A stretch of 64,000 bases of DNA from Vibrio coralliirubri (GCF_024347375.1 NZ_AP025471.1:744001-808000), one strand, 5' to 3'; positions 55,913 through 64,000 are shown, counted from the first letter of the stretch. Program-made: numbers and translations. Notes: generated from the letters alone by a model not told the origin.

Positions 55913-56362
55913 GTTAGCTATCCCTTAAGTTGTTGTTTCAAGATGTTTAATTTAAATGGGACTTTCCTCGCCACTTAAATCTCTTCGCAAAACAACTGTA
56001 GGTAACAGCGCCAATTTAACACCTAAAATATTCAGTATTTATAAAATGACTCGCATTAATTTGTTTATAGCATGCAATGAGTCGACACTTATTTTGCACC
56101 AACAACTAATATTAATTTATTTCGGAAAGCTAAAAAATAACGTCTCAAAAATCAGAAATGTGATTTGGATTCGAGAAAAAATTCGTATCAAAACTAGCCA
56201 AAAAGTAGTGATTTAAAGGCGATTTGGGATTCTTTTGGGAATTCGCCCACTTTTTGATAACAAATGTGTTAGTATCGGCGGCTTTTTTGACGAACCTCAC
56301 ATTTCTATGCAAGTGTGGGAGAAATACATAGGCTTGAAAGAGCCAAATATAGCGAAGAAATA
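55913..56362. other. Divergent promoter region between chitodextrinase and BCCT genes
   Basis: 450 bases of AT-rich sequence. A frame at 55956-56216 shows no family resemblance or ribosome site and is probably not a gene. Promoters in both directions are expected here, but I could not place a convincing operator. Confidence 0.45.
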
Positions 56363-57949
56363 ATGTCCAACTTGACGCAAGTCGCCAACGAAAACATCAA
56401 CGCAGAATCTACTTCTATCGATTTCAATAAAGCTCAATCTTTGGGTGAAAAACTGGAACTCGGAAACCCAGTCTTTTGGCTTAGTGGCAGTTTTTTAACC
56501 CTCTTTGTCATCCTAGCTTTCACCAACACCTCCGTGTTGTCCGAACTTGTAAACATCGGCTTTAGTTATTCAACTAAGTGGTTCGGTGCTTTTTGGCAAG
56601 TCCTGCTACTTCTCAACTTCATTATCGGTTTAGTGCTTGCACTAGGTCGCACCGGCCACGTTCGCTTAGGAACGCTTGCCCTACCTGAAATGACCACCTT
56701 TAAATGGATGTCTATCGTCCTATGTACGCTGCTAGCTGGCGGTGGTGTGTTCTGGGCAGCCGCAGAGCCTATTGCTCACTTTGTTTCAGCTCCGCCACTG
56801 TATGGCAACGCAGATCCTCAAGCCATGGCGTTCAATGCTCTATCACAATCTTTCATGCACTGGGGTTTCCTTGCATGGGCAATCTTAGGTGGTTTGTCTT
56901 CCATCGTGTTAATGCACTTGCATTACGACAAAGGCCTACCTCTTAAGCCTCGCACTCTGCTTTACCCAGTACTTGGCGACAAAGCGATTAACAGCTGGAT
57001 TGGTAACGTAGTCGACGCATGCAGTATCGTGGCTGTAGCCGCAGGTACTATCGGCCCTATTGGCTTCCTTGGCCTACAAATCAGCTACGCGCTAAGCGAA
57101 CTGTTTGGTATTTCCGACAGCTTTGCTACACAAAGTGTCGTTATTCTCTTTGCTATCGCAATGTACACGCTTTCTGCTTTGAGCGGCGTGAATAAAGGTA
57201 TCCAACTGGTCAGCCGTTACAACATCATCTTGTCTGTGTGTCTAATCGGCTACATCCTTCTTGTTGGCCCAACGAGCTTCATCGTTGATGGCTACCTGCA
57301 AGGTATGGGCGAAATGGTTGATAACTTCATCCCAATGGCGCTATACCGCCAAGATACAGCATGGCTAGGTGGCTGGACTGTGTTCTTCTGGGGTTGGTTC
57401 TTAGGTTATGGTCCAATGATGGCTATCTTCATTGCTCGCATCTCTCGTGGCCGTACTATTCGCCAAATGATCGTTTCTATCAGCATCGTTGCACCTCTTG
57501 TAACGTGTTTCTGGTTCAGCATCGTTGGTGGTAGTGGTCTAGCGTTTGAATTAGAGAACCCAGGTGTGATTTCTAGTGCGTTCGAAGGCTTCAACCTTCC
57601 GGCGGTTCTTCTAGCAATTACCGCACAACTGCCGTTCCCAACTCTGATTGCAATTCTGTTCCTTATCCTGACGACCACGTTCATCGTGACAACAGGTGAC
57701 TCAATGACTTACACCATCAGTGTAGTAATGACGGGCACGACAGAGCCGAACGCAGCGGTACGTACCTTCTGGGGTATCATCATGGGGGCGGTAGCGATCG
57801 CACTTATCTCAATGGGCTCTGGCGGCATCTCCGCTCTACAGTCGTTCATTGTGATCACAGCGGTTCCTGTATCGTTCATCTTGCTGCCGTGTCTATGGCA
57901 CGCGCCGAAGATCGCGAAGCAGATGGCAAGAGATCAAGGTCTCGCTTAA
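56363..57949 (+). CDS. BCCT-family betaine/choline/carnitine-type transporter
   Basis: A 528-residue sodium- or proton-coupled transporter with 12 predicted helices. The family signature lies around GGVFWAAAEPIAHFVSAPP (helix 4 region), and GWFLGYGPMMAIFIARISRGRTIRQM resembles the helix 8 motif, though the WxxxWWxxW pattern is weak. It takes up compatible solutes or similar quaternary amines. The start at 56363 (MSNLTQ) follows GCGAAGAAATA; a longer frame to 56315 is less likely. The substrate may differ from betaine given the divergence. Confidence 0.85.
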   Translation: MSNLTQVANENINAESTSIDFNKAQSLGEKLELGNPVFWLSGSFLTLFVILAFTNTSVLSELVNIGFSYSTKWFGAFWQVLLLLNFIIGLVLALGRTGHVRLGTLALPEMTTFKWMSIVLCTLLAGGGVFWAAAEPIAHFVSAPPLYGNADPQAMAFNALSQSFMHWGFLAWAILGGLSSIVLMHLHYDKGLPLKPRTLLYPVLGDKAINSWIGNVVDACSIVAVAAGTIGPIGFLGLQISYALSELFGISDSFATQSVVILFAIAMYTLSALSGVNKGIQLVSRYNIILSVCLIGYILLVGPTSFIVDGYLQGMGEMVDNFIPMALYRQDTAWLGGWTVFFWGWFLGYGPMMAIFIARISRGRTIRQMIVSISIVAPLVTCFWFSIVGGSGLAFELENPGVISSAFEGFNLPAVLLAITAQLPFPTLIAILFLILTTTFIVTTGDSMTYTISVVMTGTTEPNAAVRTFWGIIMGAVAIALISMGSGGISALQSFIVITAVPVSFILLPCLWHAPKIAKQMARDQGLA

Positions 57950-57987
57950 TACCTAATCCGATTTAGCTTCGGATAACGTAGAACACG

Positions 57988-58027
57988 AAAAAGCCACTCA
58001 AGTGATTCACCTGAGTGGCTTTGTTTT
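57988..58027. terminator. Terminator after the BCCT gene
   Basis: AAGCCACTCA-a-GTG - att - CAC-c-TGAGTGGCTT with flanking A and T runs, between convergent genes. Confidence 0.82.
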
Positions 58028-58077
58028 ATCTGCTCGTTACATGTATTGACGAAGCTTAGTTCTACCGATAGTTGGGC

Positions 58078-58440
58078 TTATTGAAACTTTTCACCCGCAG
58101 CAACCATGAATGACATTTCAACCAATAGTTCAGGGTTAGCAAGTTCTGCTTTCACGCATGCACGGCTTGGCGCGCAGCCTTCAGGGAACCACGCTTCCCA
58201 AACTTCATTCAGTGCATCAAAGTTAGCGAAATCCGTTAGGTAAATAGTCACCGACAATACGCGAGATTTGTCGCTGTCTACCAAACTCATCATTTCTTCA
58301 GCTTGTTCGAAGATTTGCTGAACCTGACTCTTAATTCCTGCCGTTGTATCCGTCTCAGCCACTTCCACAAAGCTTGCGATACCGTTAAAAACAGTCACAT
58401 CAGACCAACGTTTGGTCGGGTTAATTCTATGAATTTTCAC
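58078..58440 (-). CDS. RidA/YjgF-family protein (single domain)
   Basis: A 120-residue Rid-family protein, MKIHRINPTKRWSDVTVFNGIASFVEVAE... with PSRACVKAELANPELLVEMSFMVAAG. It keeps an Arg in SRACV, equivalent to RidA Arg105, and the Glu of VEM. RidA deaminates reactive enamine/imine intermediates of PLP enzymes; this sequence is closer to other Rid subfamilies, so activity is uncertain. Full-length, monocistronic. A triple-domain relative lies 3 kb away. Confidence 0.83.
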   Translation of the reverse strand: MKIHRINPTKRWSDVTVFNGIASFVEVAETDTTAGIKSQVQQIFEQAEEMMSLVDSDKSRVLSVTIYLTDFANFDALNEVWEAWFPEGCAPSRACVKAELANPELLVEMSFMVAAGEKFQ

Positions 58441-58721
58441 TGGTTATACTCTTCTTATAATTAGGGTGAACATCAGCGTAATCTAATCCAAATCGTGAAT
58501 ATTGAAAACAAAAATTGAAAAGCTCGCGTTACCTTTTGAACAGCACTATCGCCTACACATTGCTTTGGTTCTCAACATCACTAGCCTTTAAGTTCCTATC
58601 GAGACAATAAGCCGCTACCTATTAAGTTTTTAGATAAATATATTAAGTATTATTCACAACGCGAAATTTAATCTGAGCTCTTGCGGTCATATTCAGGGAT
58701 TTTATTAAATGGAGTACTTTT

Positions 58722-59168
58722 ATGCATGTTCAAACCTATGATTTAAAACAGAGTAATGTCGGATACAACCTAGGCGTGATTGGCGTAGCATTAGTGTTAG
58801 CTTGGATTGGTATTTACAAATTTACACCAACTGAAGCGATGCTTATAGAACCCCTAATCGCAAACCACCCAGCAATGAACTGGCTTTACAATCTGTTCTC
58901 AGTACAAGCTGTGTCTAACATGGTGGGTGGTGCAGAGATCATTGTCGCGATTGGACTGATCGTTGGATTTAAGAAACCAACAATTGCTTTCTATTCAGGC
59001 ATTGCTGCAGCGGCTATCTTTGTCGTGACACTCAGCTTTCTAATTACAACACCAAACGCTTGGAAAGTATCGGATGGCATCTTAGTCACTAACTTCTTCC
59101 TGGTGAAAGACATCCTGTTTTTAGCGATCGCCATTAGCGTAATCGAACGTAACAAACCTCAGAAATAA
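58722..59168 (+). CDS. DUF417 (YkgB/RclC-type) membrane protein
   Basis: A 148-residue protein with four helices. Family features: LGVIGVALVLAWIGIYKFTPTEAMLIEPLIANHPAMNWLY, SNMVGGAEIIVAIGLIVG, LSFLITTPNAW and TNFFLVKDILFLAIAISV. In E. coli the relative RclC supports reactive-chlorine resistance; function here unknown. A GGAGTAC ribosome site is present. Upstream, 58441-58721 is AT-rich promoter space without another gene. Confidence 0.87.
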   Translation: MHVQTYDLKQSNVGYNLGVIGVALVLAWIGIYKFTPTEAMLIEPLIANHPAMNWLYNLFSVQAVSNMVGGAEIIVAIGLIVGFKKPTIAFYSGIAAAAIFVVTLSFLITTPNAWKVSDGILVTNFFLVKDILFLAIAISVIERNKPQK

Positions 59169-59215
59169 CCGTAAATATATAAGTGGCCGTAACTAGAAGT
59201 AACCTTAAACCTTGA

Positions 59216-59258
59216 AATAAAAAGGCTCGAAGCTGGCTAGAAGGACGCTGCCAGCTTC
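59216..59258 (-). terminator. Terminator for the GNAT gene
   Basis: On the minus strand GAAGCTGGC ... GCCAGCTTC (9-bp stem, 12-base loop), then GAGCC and a T run, about 25 bases after the GNAT stop. Confidence 0.7.
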
Positions 59259-59283
59259 TAATGTATAAAGCACTGATACTCTC

Positions 59284-59802
59284 CTAATCAGCTAAAACCT
59301 TACGATAATAATTAGCATCTTGATGTTCCCCTTTGAACACCGCGTAGTTCTCAACATGCTCGACCAATTCAAAACCTGTATTGGATAAGATTTTGTTGGA
59401 ACCGACATTGCCCACTAACGCATAGGCATCAACATATTTAAGGTTGGTCTGTTCCTCCAAATAGAGTAGAAACAGCTTTACTGCGTTAGACGCAATGCCT
59501 TTTGAAGCAAAGGGATGACCTACTCGATACCCTAGCTCTCCACTATGGGCGATCTGGTCGATATCGCGGATGTTGATTCTTCCACAGACAGTGCCATTGG
59601 CGTCTTTGATCAACATAGGGATCATCTCGCCGTTCTTATATTCAGTGAGAAAGCTCGTGATTTGCTCGGCAACACCCTCATTGGAATAGAAACGGTCTTC
59701 CCTCGCTGGAACAAATTGCTCAAACCACTCTCGATTTTCGACCTCAAAATCCAAGAGCGCACTCGCGTCATTCGGTTGAAGTAAGTGTAAAAATACATCC
59801 AT
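59284..59802 (-). CDS. GNAT-family N-acetyltransferase (RimJ/RimL type)
   Basis: A 172-residue acetyltransferase: MDVFLHLLQPNDASALLDFEVENREWFEQFVPAR, then AHSGELGYRVGHPFASKGIASNAVKLFLLYL (acetyl-CoA-binding Q/RxxGxG/A-like), and VGNVGSNKILSNTGFELVE. This is the RimJ/RimL-like layout; substrate unknown. About 70 bases downstream of a hexapeptide acyltransferase gene on the same strand, so probably co-transcribed. Confidence 0.85.
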   Translation of the reverse strand: MDVFLHLLQPNDASALLDFEVENREWFEQFVPAREDRFYSNEGVAEQITSFLTEYKNGEMIPMLIKDANGTVCGRINIRDIDQIAHSGELGYRVGHPFASKGIASNAVKLFLLYLEEQTNLKYVDAYALVGNVGSNKILSNTGFELVEHVENYAVFKGEHQDANYYRKVLAD

Positions 59803-59871
59803 GACAAATACTCTAATGTTTCCCTAAAAAGCCGCACCTTATGATTCATGAACCACGGCTTATTAATTCGG

Positions 59872-60336
59872 TTACGGTAAATCTCTCAATTTCTTGGCTG
59901 GGTTACCTGCGTAGATACCTTTTTCGGTGATGTCTTTTGTTACCACACTACCCGCGCCAATTACTGCACCTTCACAAATGTTCACAGACAGAACCGTGGC
60001 ATTAGAACCAATCGTGACATTGTCAGCTATCAAGGTACGTCCCCAATTTTCAGGGCTGGGATCTGGCTTGCCCTCTCTGAATAAGTCGTTGGCAAACATG
60101 ACTCCGTGACCAACAAAGCAGTCACTTCCAATGGTCACATACTCACAGATAAAGGTGTGAGATTGAATCTTACTTCTCGCACCTATCACGGTGTTCTTTT
60201 GAATCTCAACAAAGGGCCCAACGAACACATCATCTTTAAGTTCACAACCATAAACGTTACTTGGTTCGATGATAGTGACATTCTCGCCACAGGTAATATC
60301 AGTAATCTGTGACTTTAATACTCTTGGACTTGCCAT
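59872..60336 (-). CDS. Left-handed beta-helix acyltransferase (hexapeptide-repeat)
   Basis: A 154-residue protein with repeated [IV]-G-x4 hexapeptides (VFVGPFVEIQKNTVIGARSKI, VTIGSDCFVGHGV, VTIGSNATVLSVNICEGAVIGAGSVVTKDI) and the end AGNPAKKLRDL. Typical of trimeric acyltransferases acting on sugars or amino sugars (WlbB/FdtC group). No polysaccharide cluster is adjacent, so the substrate is unclear. Confidence 0.85.
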   Translation of the reverse strand: MASPRVLKSQITDITCGENVTIIEPSNVYGCELKDDVFVGPFVEIQKNTVIGARSKIQSHTFICEYVTIGSDCFVGHGVMFANDLFREGKPDPSPENWGRTLIADNVTIGSNATVLSVNICEGAVIGAGSVVTKDITEKGIYAGNPAKKLRDLP

Positions 60337-60454
60337 ACTTCATTTCCTCTCGACATTAGCGTCACAATTCAACCTAAGCAATTGTGCCGTATGCATTAAA
60401 GTGCATCAAATAGATGTGTTGAGAGTTGGTAATGGATCAAAAATTCTGCATAAA

Positions 60455-60604
60455 TTAAAACAGTCCCACCAGCACAACTGACAACAACACCCCACCGATA
60501 AAACTCGGAGCGTGGAATGGCCGAGCTTTAGATCTAACGTACTCTTTTTGTAGGTCTTCTTGGTAAGTTTTAATAGCGAGTTCTTTTACGTAGTTATTTT
60601 GCAT
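60455..60604 (-). CDS. Small membrane protein of unknown function
   Basis: A 49-residue protein, MQNNYVKELAIKTYQEDLQKEYVRS..., ending in a hydrophobic helix (about 32-48, PSFIGGVLLSVVLVGLF). A clear AGAAGGAGCTTATT ribosome site selects this start; the open frame extends further but without one. Probably a tail-anchored inner-membrane peptide. Not recognised. Confidence 0.6.
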   Translation of the reverse strand: MQNNYVKELAIKTYQEDLQKEYVRSKARPFHAPSFIGGVLLSVVLVGLF

Positions 60605-60698
60605 AATAAGCTCCTTCTTAATCAGTGAGAGAAGCTTAAGACTTGAAGTTAGGTTGAGGTAAAGCAAAAAATCAGATTAATTGAACACTTTATTTTTG

Positions 60699-61055
60699 TT
60701 ACTCGAGAATTACCCTGAACACATCGTTATTCACGCCGCCAACATCCACTAACTCTCCCGGTATCATTAGAAGCGAGGTGTTCAGCTGTCGTGTTGAACG
60801 TGGCTCTTTTGTTTCTCGAATCACTAACATATCGACAAAATAACCTGAGTCTTGCTTTGATATTGAGCCCGAAAATGTAACGCTTTCAACCCTATCGGCA
60901 AGGACTGAATTGAATGTTTTATCCTCTAAAACACCTGCGGAGATGGATGTATCACCATAAAATAGCGTGATGGTTGTTGGGTCGGGTACCAACTCTTGAT
61001 TGGACGAACACCCTATTAGGGTAAGGCATAGCAGTAAAATGGCTCGAAATTGCAT
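60699..61055 (-). CDS. Small lipoprotein of unknown function
   Basis: A 118-residue protein with a classic lipoprotein signal, MQFRAILLLCLTLIGC (C16 in LIGC), followed by a small beta-rich domain (PDPTTITLFYGDTSISAGVLEDKTFNSVLADRV...). Not recognised. Isolated, without visible terminator. Confidence 0.65.
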   Translation of the reverse strand: MQFRAILLLCLTLIGCSSNQELVPDPTTITLFYGDTSISAGVLEDKTFNSVLADRVESVTFSGSISKQDSGYFVDMLVIRETKEPRSTRQLNTSLLMIPGELVDVGGVNNDVFRVILE

Positions 61056-61182
61056 AAACTGGTTTTCTTTATTACGTTAAGCGTCTGTTTTTCATATTAA
61101 AACACTTCAACCTTATAAATACCATGTTTACGGGATAAGCTTAGGTGTGTCGATTCGATGGACTTGAGTAATGAGGTGAACG

Positions 61183-61241
61183 GATCAGATCTCGGCCTGT
61201 TGAGTTTGCTCCCTATTTGGAAGCTAAACCGAGATCTGATC
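61183..61241. repeat. Perfect 13-bp inverted repeat with GATC sites
   Basis: GATCAGATCTCGG (61183-61195) and CCGAGATCTGATC (61229-61241), separated by 33 bases, just downstream of the triple-RidA gene. No T run, so not an ordinary terminator. It contains four GATC (Dam) sites. Role unknown. Confidence 0.7.
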
Positions 61242-61268
61242 GATATTATCGAGAAGGGTTCAATTGAT

Positions 61269-62516
61269 TTAAGCAACAACGTCTTGTGGAGGTGTCCCTT
61301 CACAGTTAGAAACGACAGCATCAATTTGTACTAAAGCATTCATTGGGATTTCTGAAACCCCTACTACCGTTCTTGCAGGCAGCTCAGCATTAAAGAACGT
61401 GGTGTAGATTTCGTTTACCGCATCAATATCTGAAATATCCTTAAGTTGAATATTAATTTTCACCGTATCGTCCATGCTATGATCAACGCTTTCAATTATC
61501 GCCTTAATATTGTTTAAGCATTGTTCAGCTTGTTCTTTTACACCACCAGCAACAATTTCATTTGTTTTCGGATCTAAAGGTAATTGTCCTGAAATATGAT
61601 TGTAGTGAGAGAAAGCCACTGTGTGCGAATAAGGCATAAATGGTGCAGCATCGGTATTATTGGCTTCTATTACCAGTAAACGAGTGTCTTCAGGTAATTG
61701 TGGCGGTGTACCGTCGCCATGTGAAATTGATGTATCGATTTGCACTAAAGCACCCATTGGTAGTTCAGCGGCATTAACAACGGTACGAGCAGGAACGTAG
61801 CTTGGGAAGAATTTAGCACATACTTCATTTACCACTTCCGCGTCTGCGATATTTTTTAGGTAGATAGTCGTTTTAACCACATCATTCATTACATGACCGA
61901 TGCTTTCTAGAATAGCTTTAATGTTTGATAGACATTGGGCAGTTTGCGCTTTGATACCGCCATCAACTAACTCACCTGTGGCTACATCTATAGGCAACTG
62001 AGCTGAAAGATTGTTGTAGTGAGAAAAGGCTGCGGTCTGTGTGGATACAGTACTTTGAGGTGCATTATCCGTATTTCTTGATACCTTAATTAGAGCGCAA
62101 GGTGCTTGTGGCTTAGTGCCTTCACCGTTAGAAATGAGAGCATCCATTTGAACCAGCGCATCGCTGTTTGGCAGTGCAGCGACGCCCACGACAGTACGTG
62201 TTGGCAGGCTTTTGTGGAAGAAGCTTTTGTAAACTTCATCAATAGCATCGATATCAGAAATATTCTTAACGAAAACATGAATCTTCACGACATCATCCAT
62301 AACATGGTCGATGCTTTCAACAATCGCTTTAATATTATTCAAACATTGTGTGGCTTGATCTTTAATATCACCGATGACTATTTCACCCGTTTTAGGTTCA
62401 ATCGGAAGTTGAGCAGAAAAGTTATTATAATGAGAAAAAGCGACCGTTTGTGTAGATACAGAATTAATTGGTGCGTTTTCAGTGTTTCTTGAAATTTTAA
62501 TGATATCGCTACTCAT
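61269..62516 (-). CDS. Triple RidA/YjgF-domain fusion protein
   Basis: A 415-residue protein made of three tandem Rid domains (about 1-133, 140-270, 278-410), each with FSHYN...QLP, QCL.NIKAI.ES, and a final RTVV...LVQ.D. The RidA Arg105 equivalents are R107, R244 and R382; the Glu120 position is Asp in all three (D125, D261, D399). Only domain 3 keeps the Tyr of the PYSH loop (Y296); domains 1 and 2 have VSTQ. Single RidA proteins form trimers, so this could be a covalent pseudo-trimer. The start at 62516 follows AAAAGGATAATACCG; a longer frame to 62564 is less likely. Confidence 0.85.
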   Translation of the reverse strand: MSSDIIKISRNTENAPINSVSTQTVAFSHYNNFSAQLPIEPKTGEIVIGDIKDQATQCLNNIKAIVESIDHVMDDVVKIHVFVKNISDIDAIDEVYKSFFHKSLPTRTVVGVAALPNSDALVQMDALISNGEGTKPQAPCALIKVSRNTDNAPQSTVSTQTAAFSHYNNLSAQLPIDVATGELVDGGIKAQTAQCLSNIKAILESIGHVMNDVVKTTIYLKNIADAEVVNEVCAKFFPSYVPARTVVNAAELPMGALVQIDTSISHGDGTPPQLPEDTRLLVIEANNTDAAPFMPYSHTVAFSHYNHISGQLPLDPKTNEIVAGGVKEQAEQCLNNIKAIIESVDHSMDDTVKINIQLKDISDIDAVNEIYTTFFNAELPARTVVGVSEIPMNALVQIDAVVSNCEGTPPQDVVA

Positions 62517-63151
62517 CGGTATTATCCTTTTAATAAAATAGGTATACGTATTTATATTTAACAATCGTATTTGGAAGAATGATTAAAGTAGCGCCATGTT
62601 AGTTTAATTGTTTTAGGAGAAACGTGATAACCGTCAGGCTATCACTTGACTATAAATCAGCACGTTACAGAATAATTAGTCACAACACGACTAAATATCC
62701 GTAATACGAGCGCTAACCGAGTAATAAATTCTTTCTATTTTCAGATATATTCAACAATCATGAATACTCTCTCAGATAGAGTGAAGAATAATTTTAGTAA
62801 TTTAGAAAGAATTTGATAGGTCGTTCACACTAAAGTTATTAAAAACCGCTTACTGACTGTATTGTTTGATTTTTATTCTTATATACGTGCATAAAGTCTT
62901 AACCTAAATAACTAATTATTTTAGAGCGCTTTTACTATATAAATACATTAATAATAAATTAGAAATTCAAATACCAACATACTGAAATTACCTACAATTC
63001 AATACATTTGCTCATCTTGATTAACAAGGGAGTGATGTTCTCATAAGTTGTCCCTTTTCTAAGCCTGCTCTCAACAACAGCCGAAGTAAATAGCTCATAG
63101 TTGAAACATGTTATGCATCAGACAAATAACTCTTATGTTTCAAGGTCATTA
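62517..63151. other. Long AT-rich non-coding region
   Basis: About 635 bases between the triple-RidA gene and the IS903-group cluster. It presumably contains the RidA-fusion promoter near 62530-62700. No ORF, RNA gene or clear repeat is recognised. Confidence 0.5.
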
Positions 63152-63229
63152 TCCAACATATGCCCACCAAGATAGTATGCACGCAACATGAAGATCACTT
63201 ATCGCTTCATAACGTTTAAATCTATTTGT
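63152..63229 (-). pseudogene. C-terminal remnant of an unknown gene cut by an IS
   Basis: On the minus strand, 25 codons read TNRFKRYEAISDLHVACILS... to a stop at 63152-63154, open up to the IS903-type terminus at 63230. RFKRYxxI is reminiscent of the tail of some IS5-family transposases, but this is weak. It may be the end of a gene disrupted by the IS. Confidence 0.3.
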
Positions 63230-63684
63230 GGCTTTGTTGCGTAATTAAATTTAGAGATAGAGCCAACCCGTTTCGCTTGTTTCTTAGTCAATACGACAAG
63301 TTTCAGGCATACCTAACCCAGTAAGCTTGTTCAACGCTTTTATCATCGCGTAAGTTTCACCCACCTGGGCATTGTAATTTCTTAAGCTCAGTTTCCCTCC
63401 TAGCAACTGTTTAACTCGATACATCGCTGTTTCTGAGAGTGAACGTTTGTGGTATCCATACCGCTCTTTCCAATACTTATTTGAGTCGTATAATTTCTGG
63501 CAACCCACGGCGAGATTTCGAGGGTGACCACGCTCCCAGAAGGCAGCCCCTTCTCTTGGGGGAATAAGCGCAATAGCTCCCTTAATCTTAATAGCAGCGT
63601 GACACGCTCTCGTGTCGTAAGCGCCATCACCAGACACCTCAAGGATACTTCGGCGTGTTTGTTTCAGTAAGTTCGGGAGTACTT
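63230..63684 (-). mobile_element. IS5-family (IS903-group) element, copy B, interrupted
   Basis: It begins with GGCTTTGTTGCGTAATT at 63230 and follows copy A (14017-15070) nearly base for base for 455 bases. It stops inside the transposase gene at GGGAGTACT, where copy C begins. The missing part of the transposase is either beyond the window or deleted. Confidence 0.93.
63284..63684 (-). pseudogene. Truncated IS903-group transposase (copy B)
   Basis: The C-terminal about 130 residues of the transposase, matching copy A with one visible difference (NLAVGC for NFAVGC). It retains SGDGAYDTRACH and the SLSETAM Glu but lacks the first catalytic Asp. The 5' part is cut by copy C at 63685. Confidence 0.9.
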
Positions 63685-64000
63685 GGCTTTGTTGCGTAAT
63701 TCAATGGAACTAAATCAAGAACCTACGATCTGATCAGCTACCTCCACTCTATCTCGTAGTCCTATGCCTAAGCCTCGTTATAAAACAACCAACTGGAAGC
63801 AATACAACCGATCACTCATTAACCGTGGTTCTCTGACTTTTTGGATTGATGAAGAAGCAATAAGCGGATGGGCGCAAAGCAAACAGAATAAGCGCGGTAG
63901 GCCGCGTCGGTTCAGTGATTTAGCTATCACGACAGCACTCATGGTCAAACGAGTTTTTTCTATGCCATTGAGAGCGCTGCAAGGATTTATCGACTCGATA
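63685..64000 (+). mobile_element. IS5-family (IS903-group) element, copy C, left part
   Basis: It starts with GGCTTTGTTGCGTAATT and continues like the transposase-start end of copy A (AATTCAATGGAACTAAATCA), running out of the window. It is in the opposite orientation to copy B and appears inserted into it. Confidence 0.93.
63764..64000 (+). CDS. IS903-group transposase (copy C), 5' part
   Basis: The first 79 codons of the transposase, MPKPRYKTTNWKQYNRSL... to LRALQGFIDSI, continuing past the window end. Over this stretch it matches the copy at 14071-14991. Confidence 0.92.
   Translation, partial: MPKPRYKTTNWKQYNRSLINRGSLTFWIDEEAISGWAQSKQNKRGRPRRFSDLAITTALMVKRVFSMPLRALQGFIDSI

Noticed and set aside
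55956..56216. An 86-codon frame in the chitodextrinase-BCCT gap
   Set aside because: Low-complexity, Lys/Ile-rich translation typical of AT-rich non-coding DNA, in a divergent promoter region.
61097..61324. A 75-codon frame after the triple-RidA gene
   Set aside because: Its first part is a shadow of the RidA gene and the rest crosses the inverted repeat; no independent support.
1..64000. CRISPR arrays, tRNA, rRNA, integron attC sites, defence-system clusters
   Set aside because: No regularly spaced repeats, RNA genes, integrase or recognised defence genes were found by reading both strands.

Overview
This window looks like part of the second chromosome of a marine Vibrio, probably of the Splendidus clade. 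The evidence is a narQP-napFDABC nitrate cluster beside a phaBAPC polyhydroxyalkanoate (PHA) operon, a very large secreted GH18 chitodextrinase, an hmp/norR nitric-oxide module, and Vibrio-type insertion sequences and short interspersed repeats. Species and chromosome are inferred from gene content and remembered gene order. There are no rRNA, tRNA or CRISPR loci.

Layout. 1-638: right part of an IS3-family (IS150-group) element. 752-7996: narP/narQ, divergent from napF-napD-napA-napB-napC plus a 45-residue membrane protein, with FNR-like and NarP-like sites between them. 8064-9489: a complete second IS copy. 9553-13911: the PHA operon, followed by an IS903-group element (14017-15070). 15.3-19.5 kb: hypothetical envelope proteins, an Lrp regulator and a DMT transporter. 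19.5-23.2 kb: two spondin-domain proteins with a two-component system. 23.6-26.5 kb: YggL, a short transposon-like repeat (MITE) and a PhoX-type phosphatase. 26.7-31.4 kb: LysE exporter, third IS150-group copy, DEAD-box helicase and a CobW-type GTPase. 31.9-34.5 kb: ClcA and a TDT transporter. 34.7-37.8 kb: hmp and norR, divergent across a region dense in regulatory sites. 37.9-46.7 kb: redox and housekeeping genes, including a NemR-like regulator with two matching operators. 46.9-50.9 kb: PBP5-type carboxypeptidase, a lipoprotein and a broken diguanylate cyclase gene. 51.1-52.5 kb: an ISNCY-family element. 52.7-58.0 kb: chitodextrinase and a BCCT transporter. 58.1-62.5 kb: a RidA protein, small genes and a rare triple-RidA fusion. 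63.2-64.0 kb: two IS903-group copies abutting in opposite orientation.

How the genes fit together. Nitrate sensing (NarQ/NarP) should drive periplasmic nitrate reduction (Nap). NorR/Hmp would detoxify the resulting nitric oxide, and carbon is stored as PHA. The chitodextrinase feeds chitin catabolism.

Most notable observations: (1) both complete IS150-group copies sit precisely between the two arms of Rho-independent terminator hairpins, and the partial copy abuts what looks like a terminator arm; (2) the hmp-norR region holds four GT-N7-AC NorR-type sites, a sigma-54 promoter and a perfect FNR box; (3) one polypeptide carries three RidA domains that differ at active-site positions; (4) a MITE separates a possible Pho-box array from phoX; (5) a GGDEF gene has lost its catalytic motif and reading frame.
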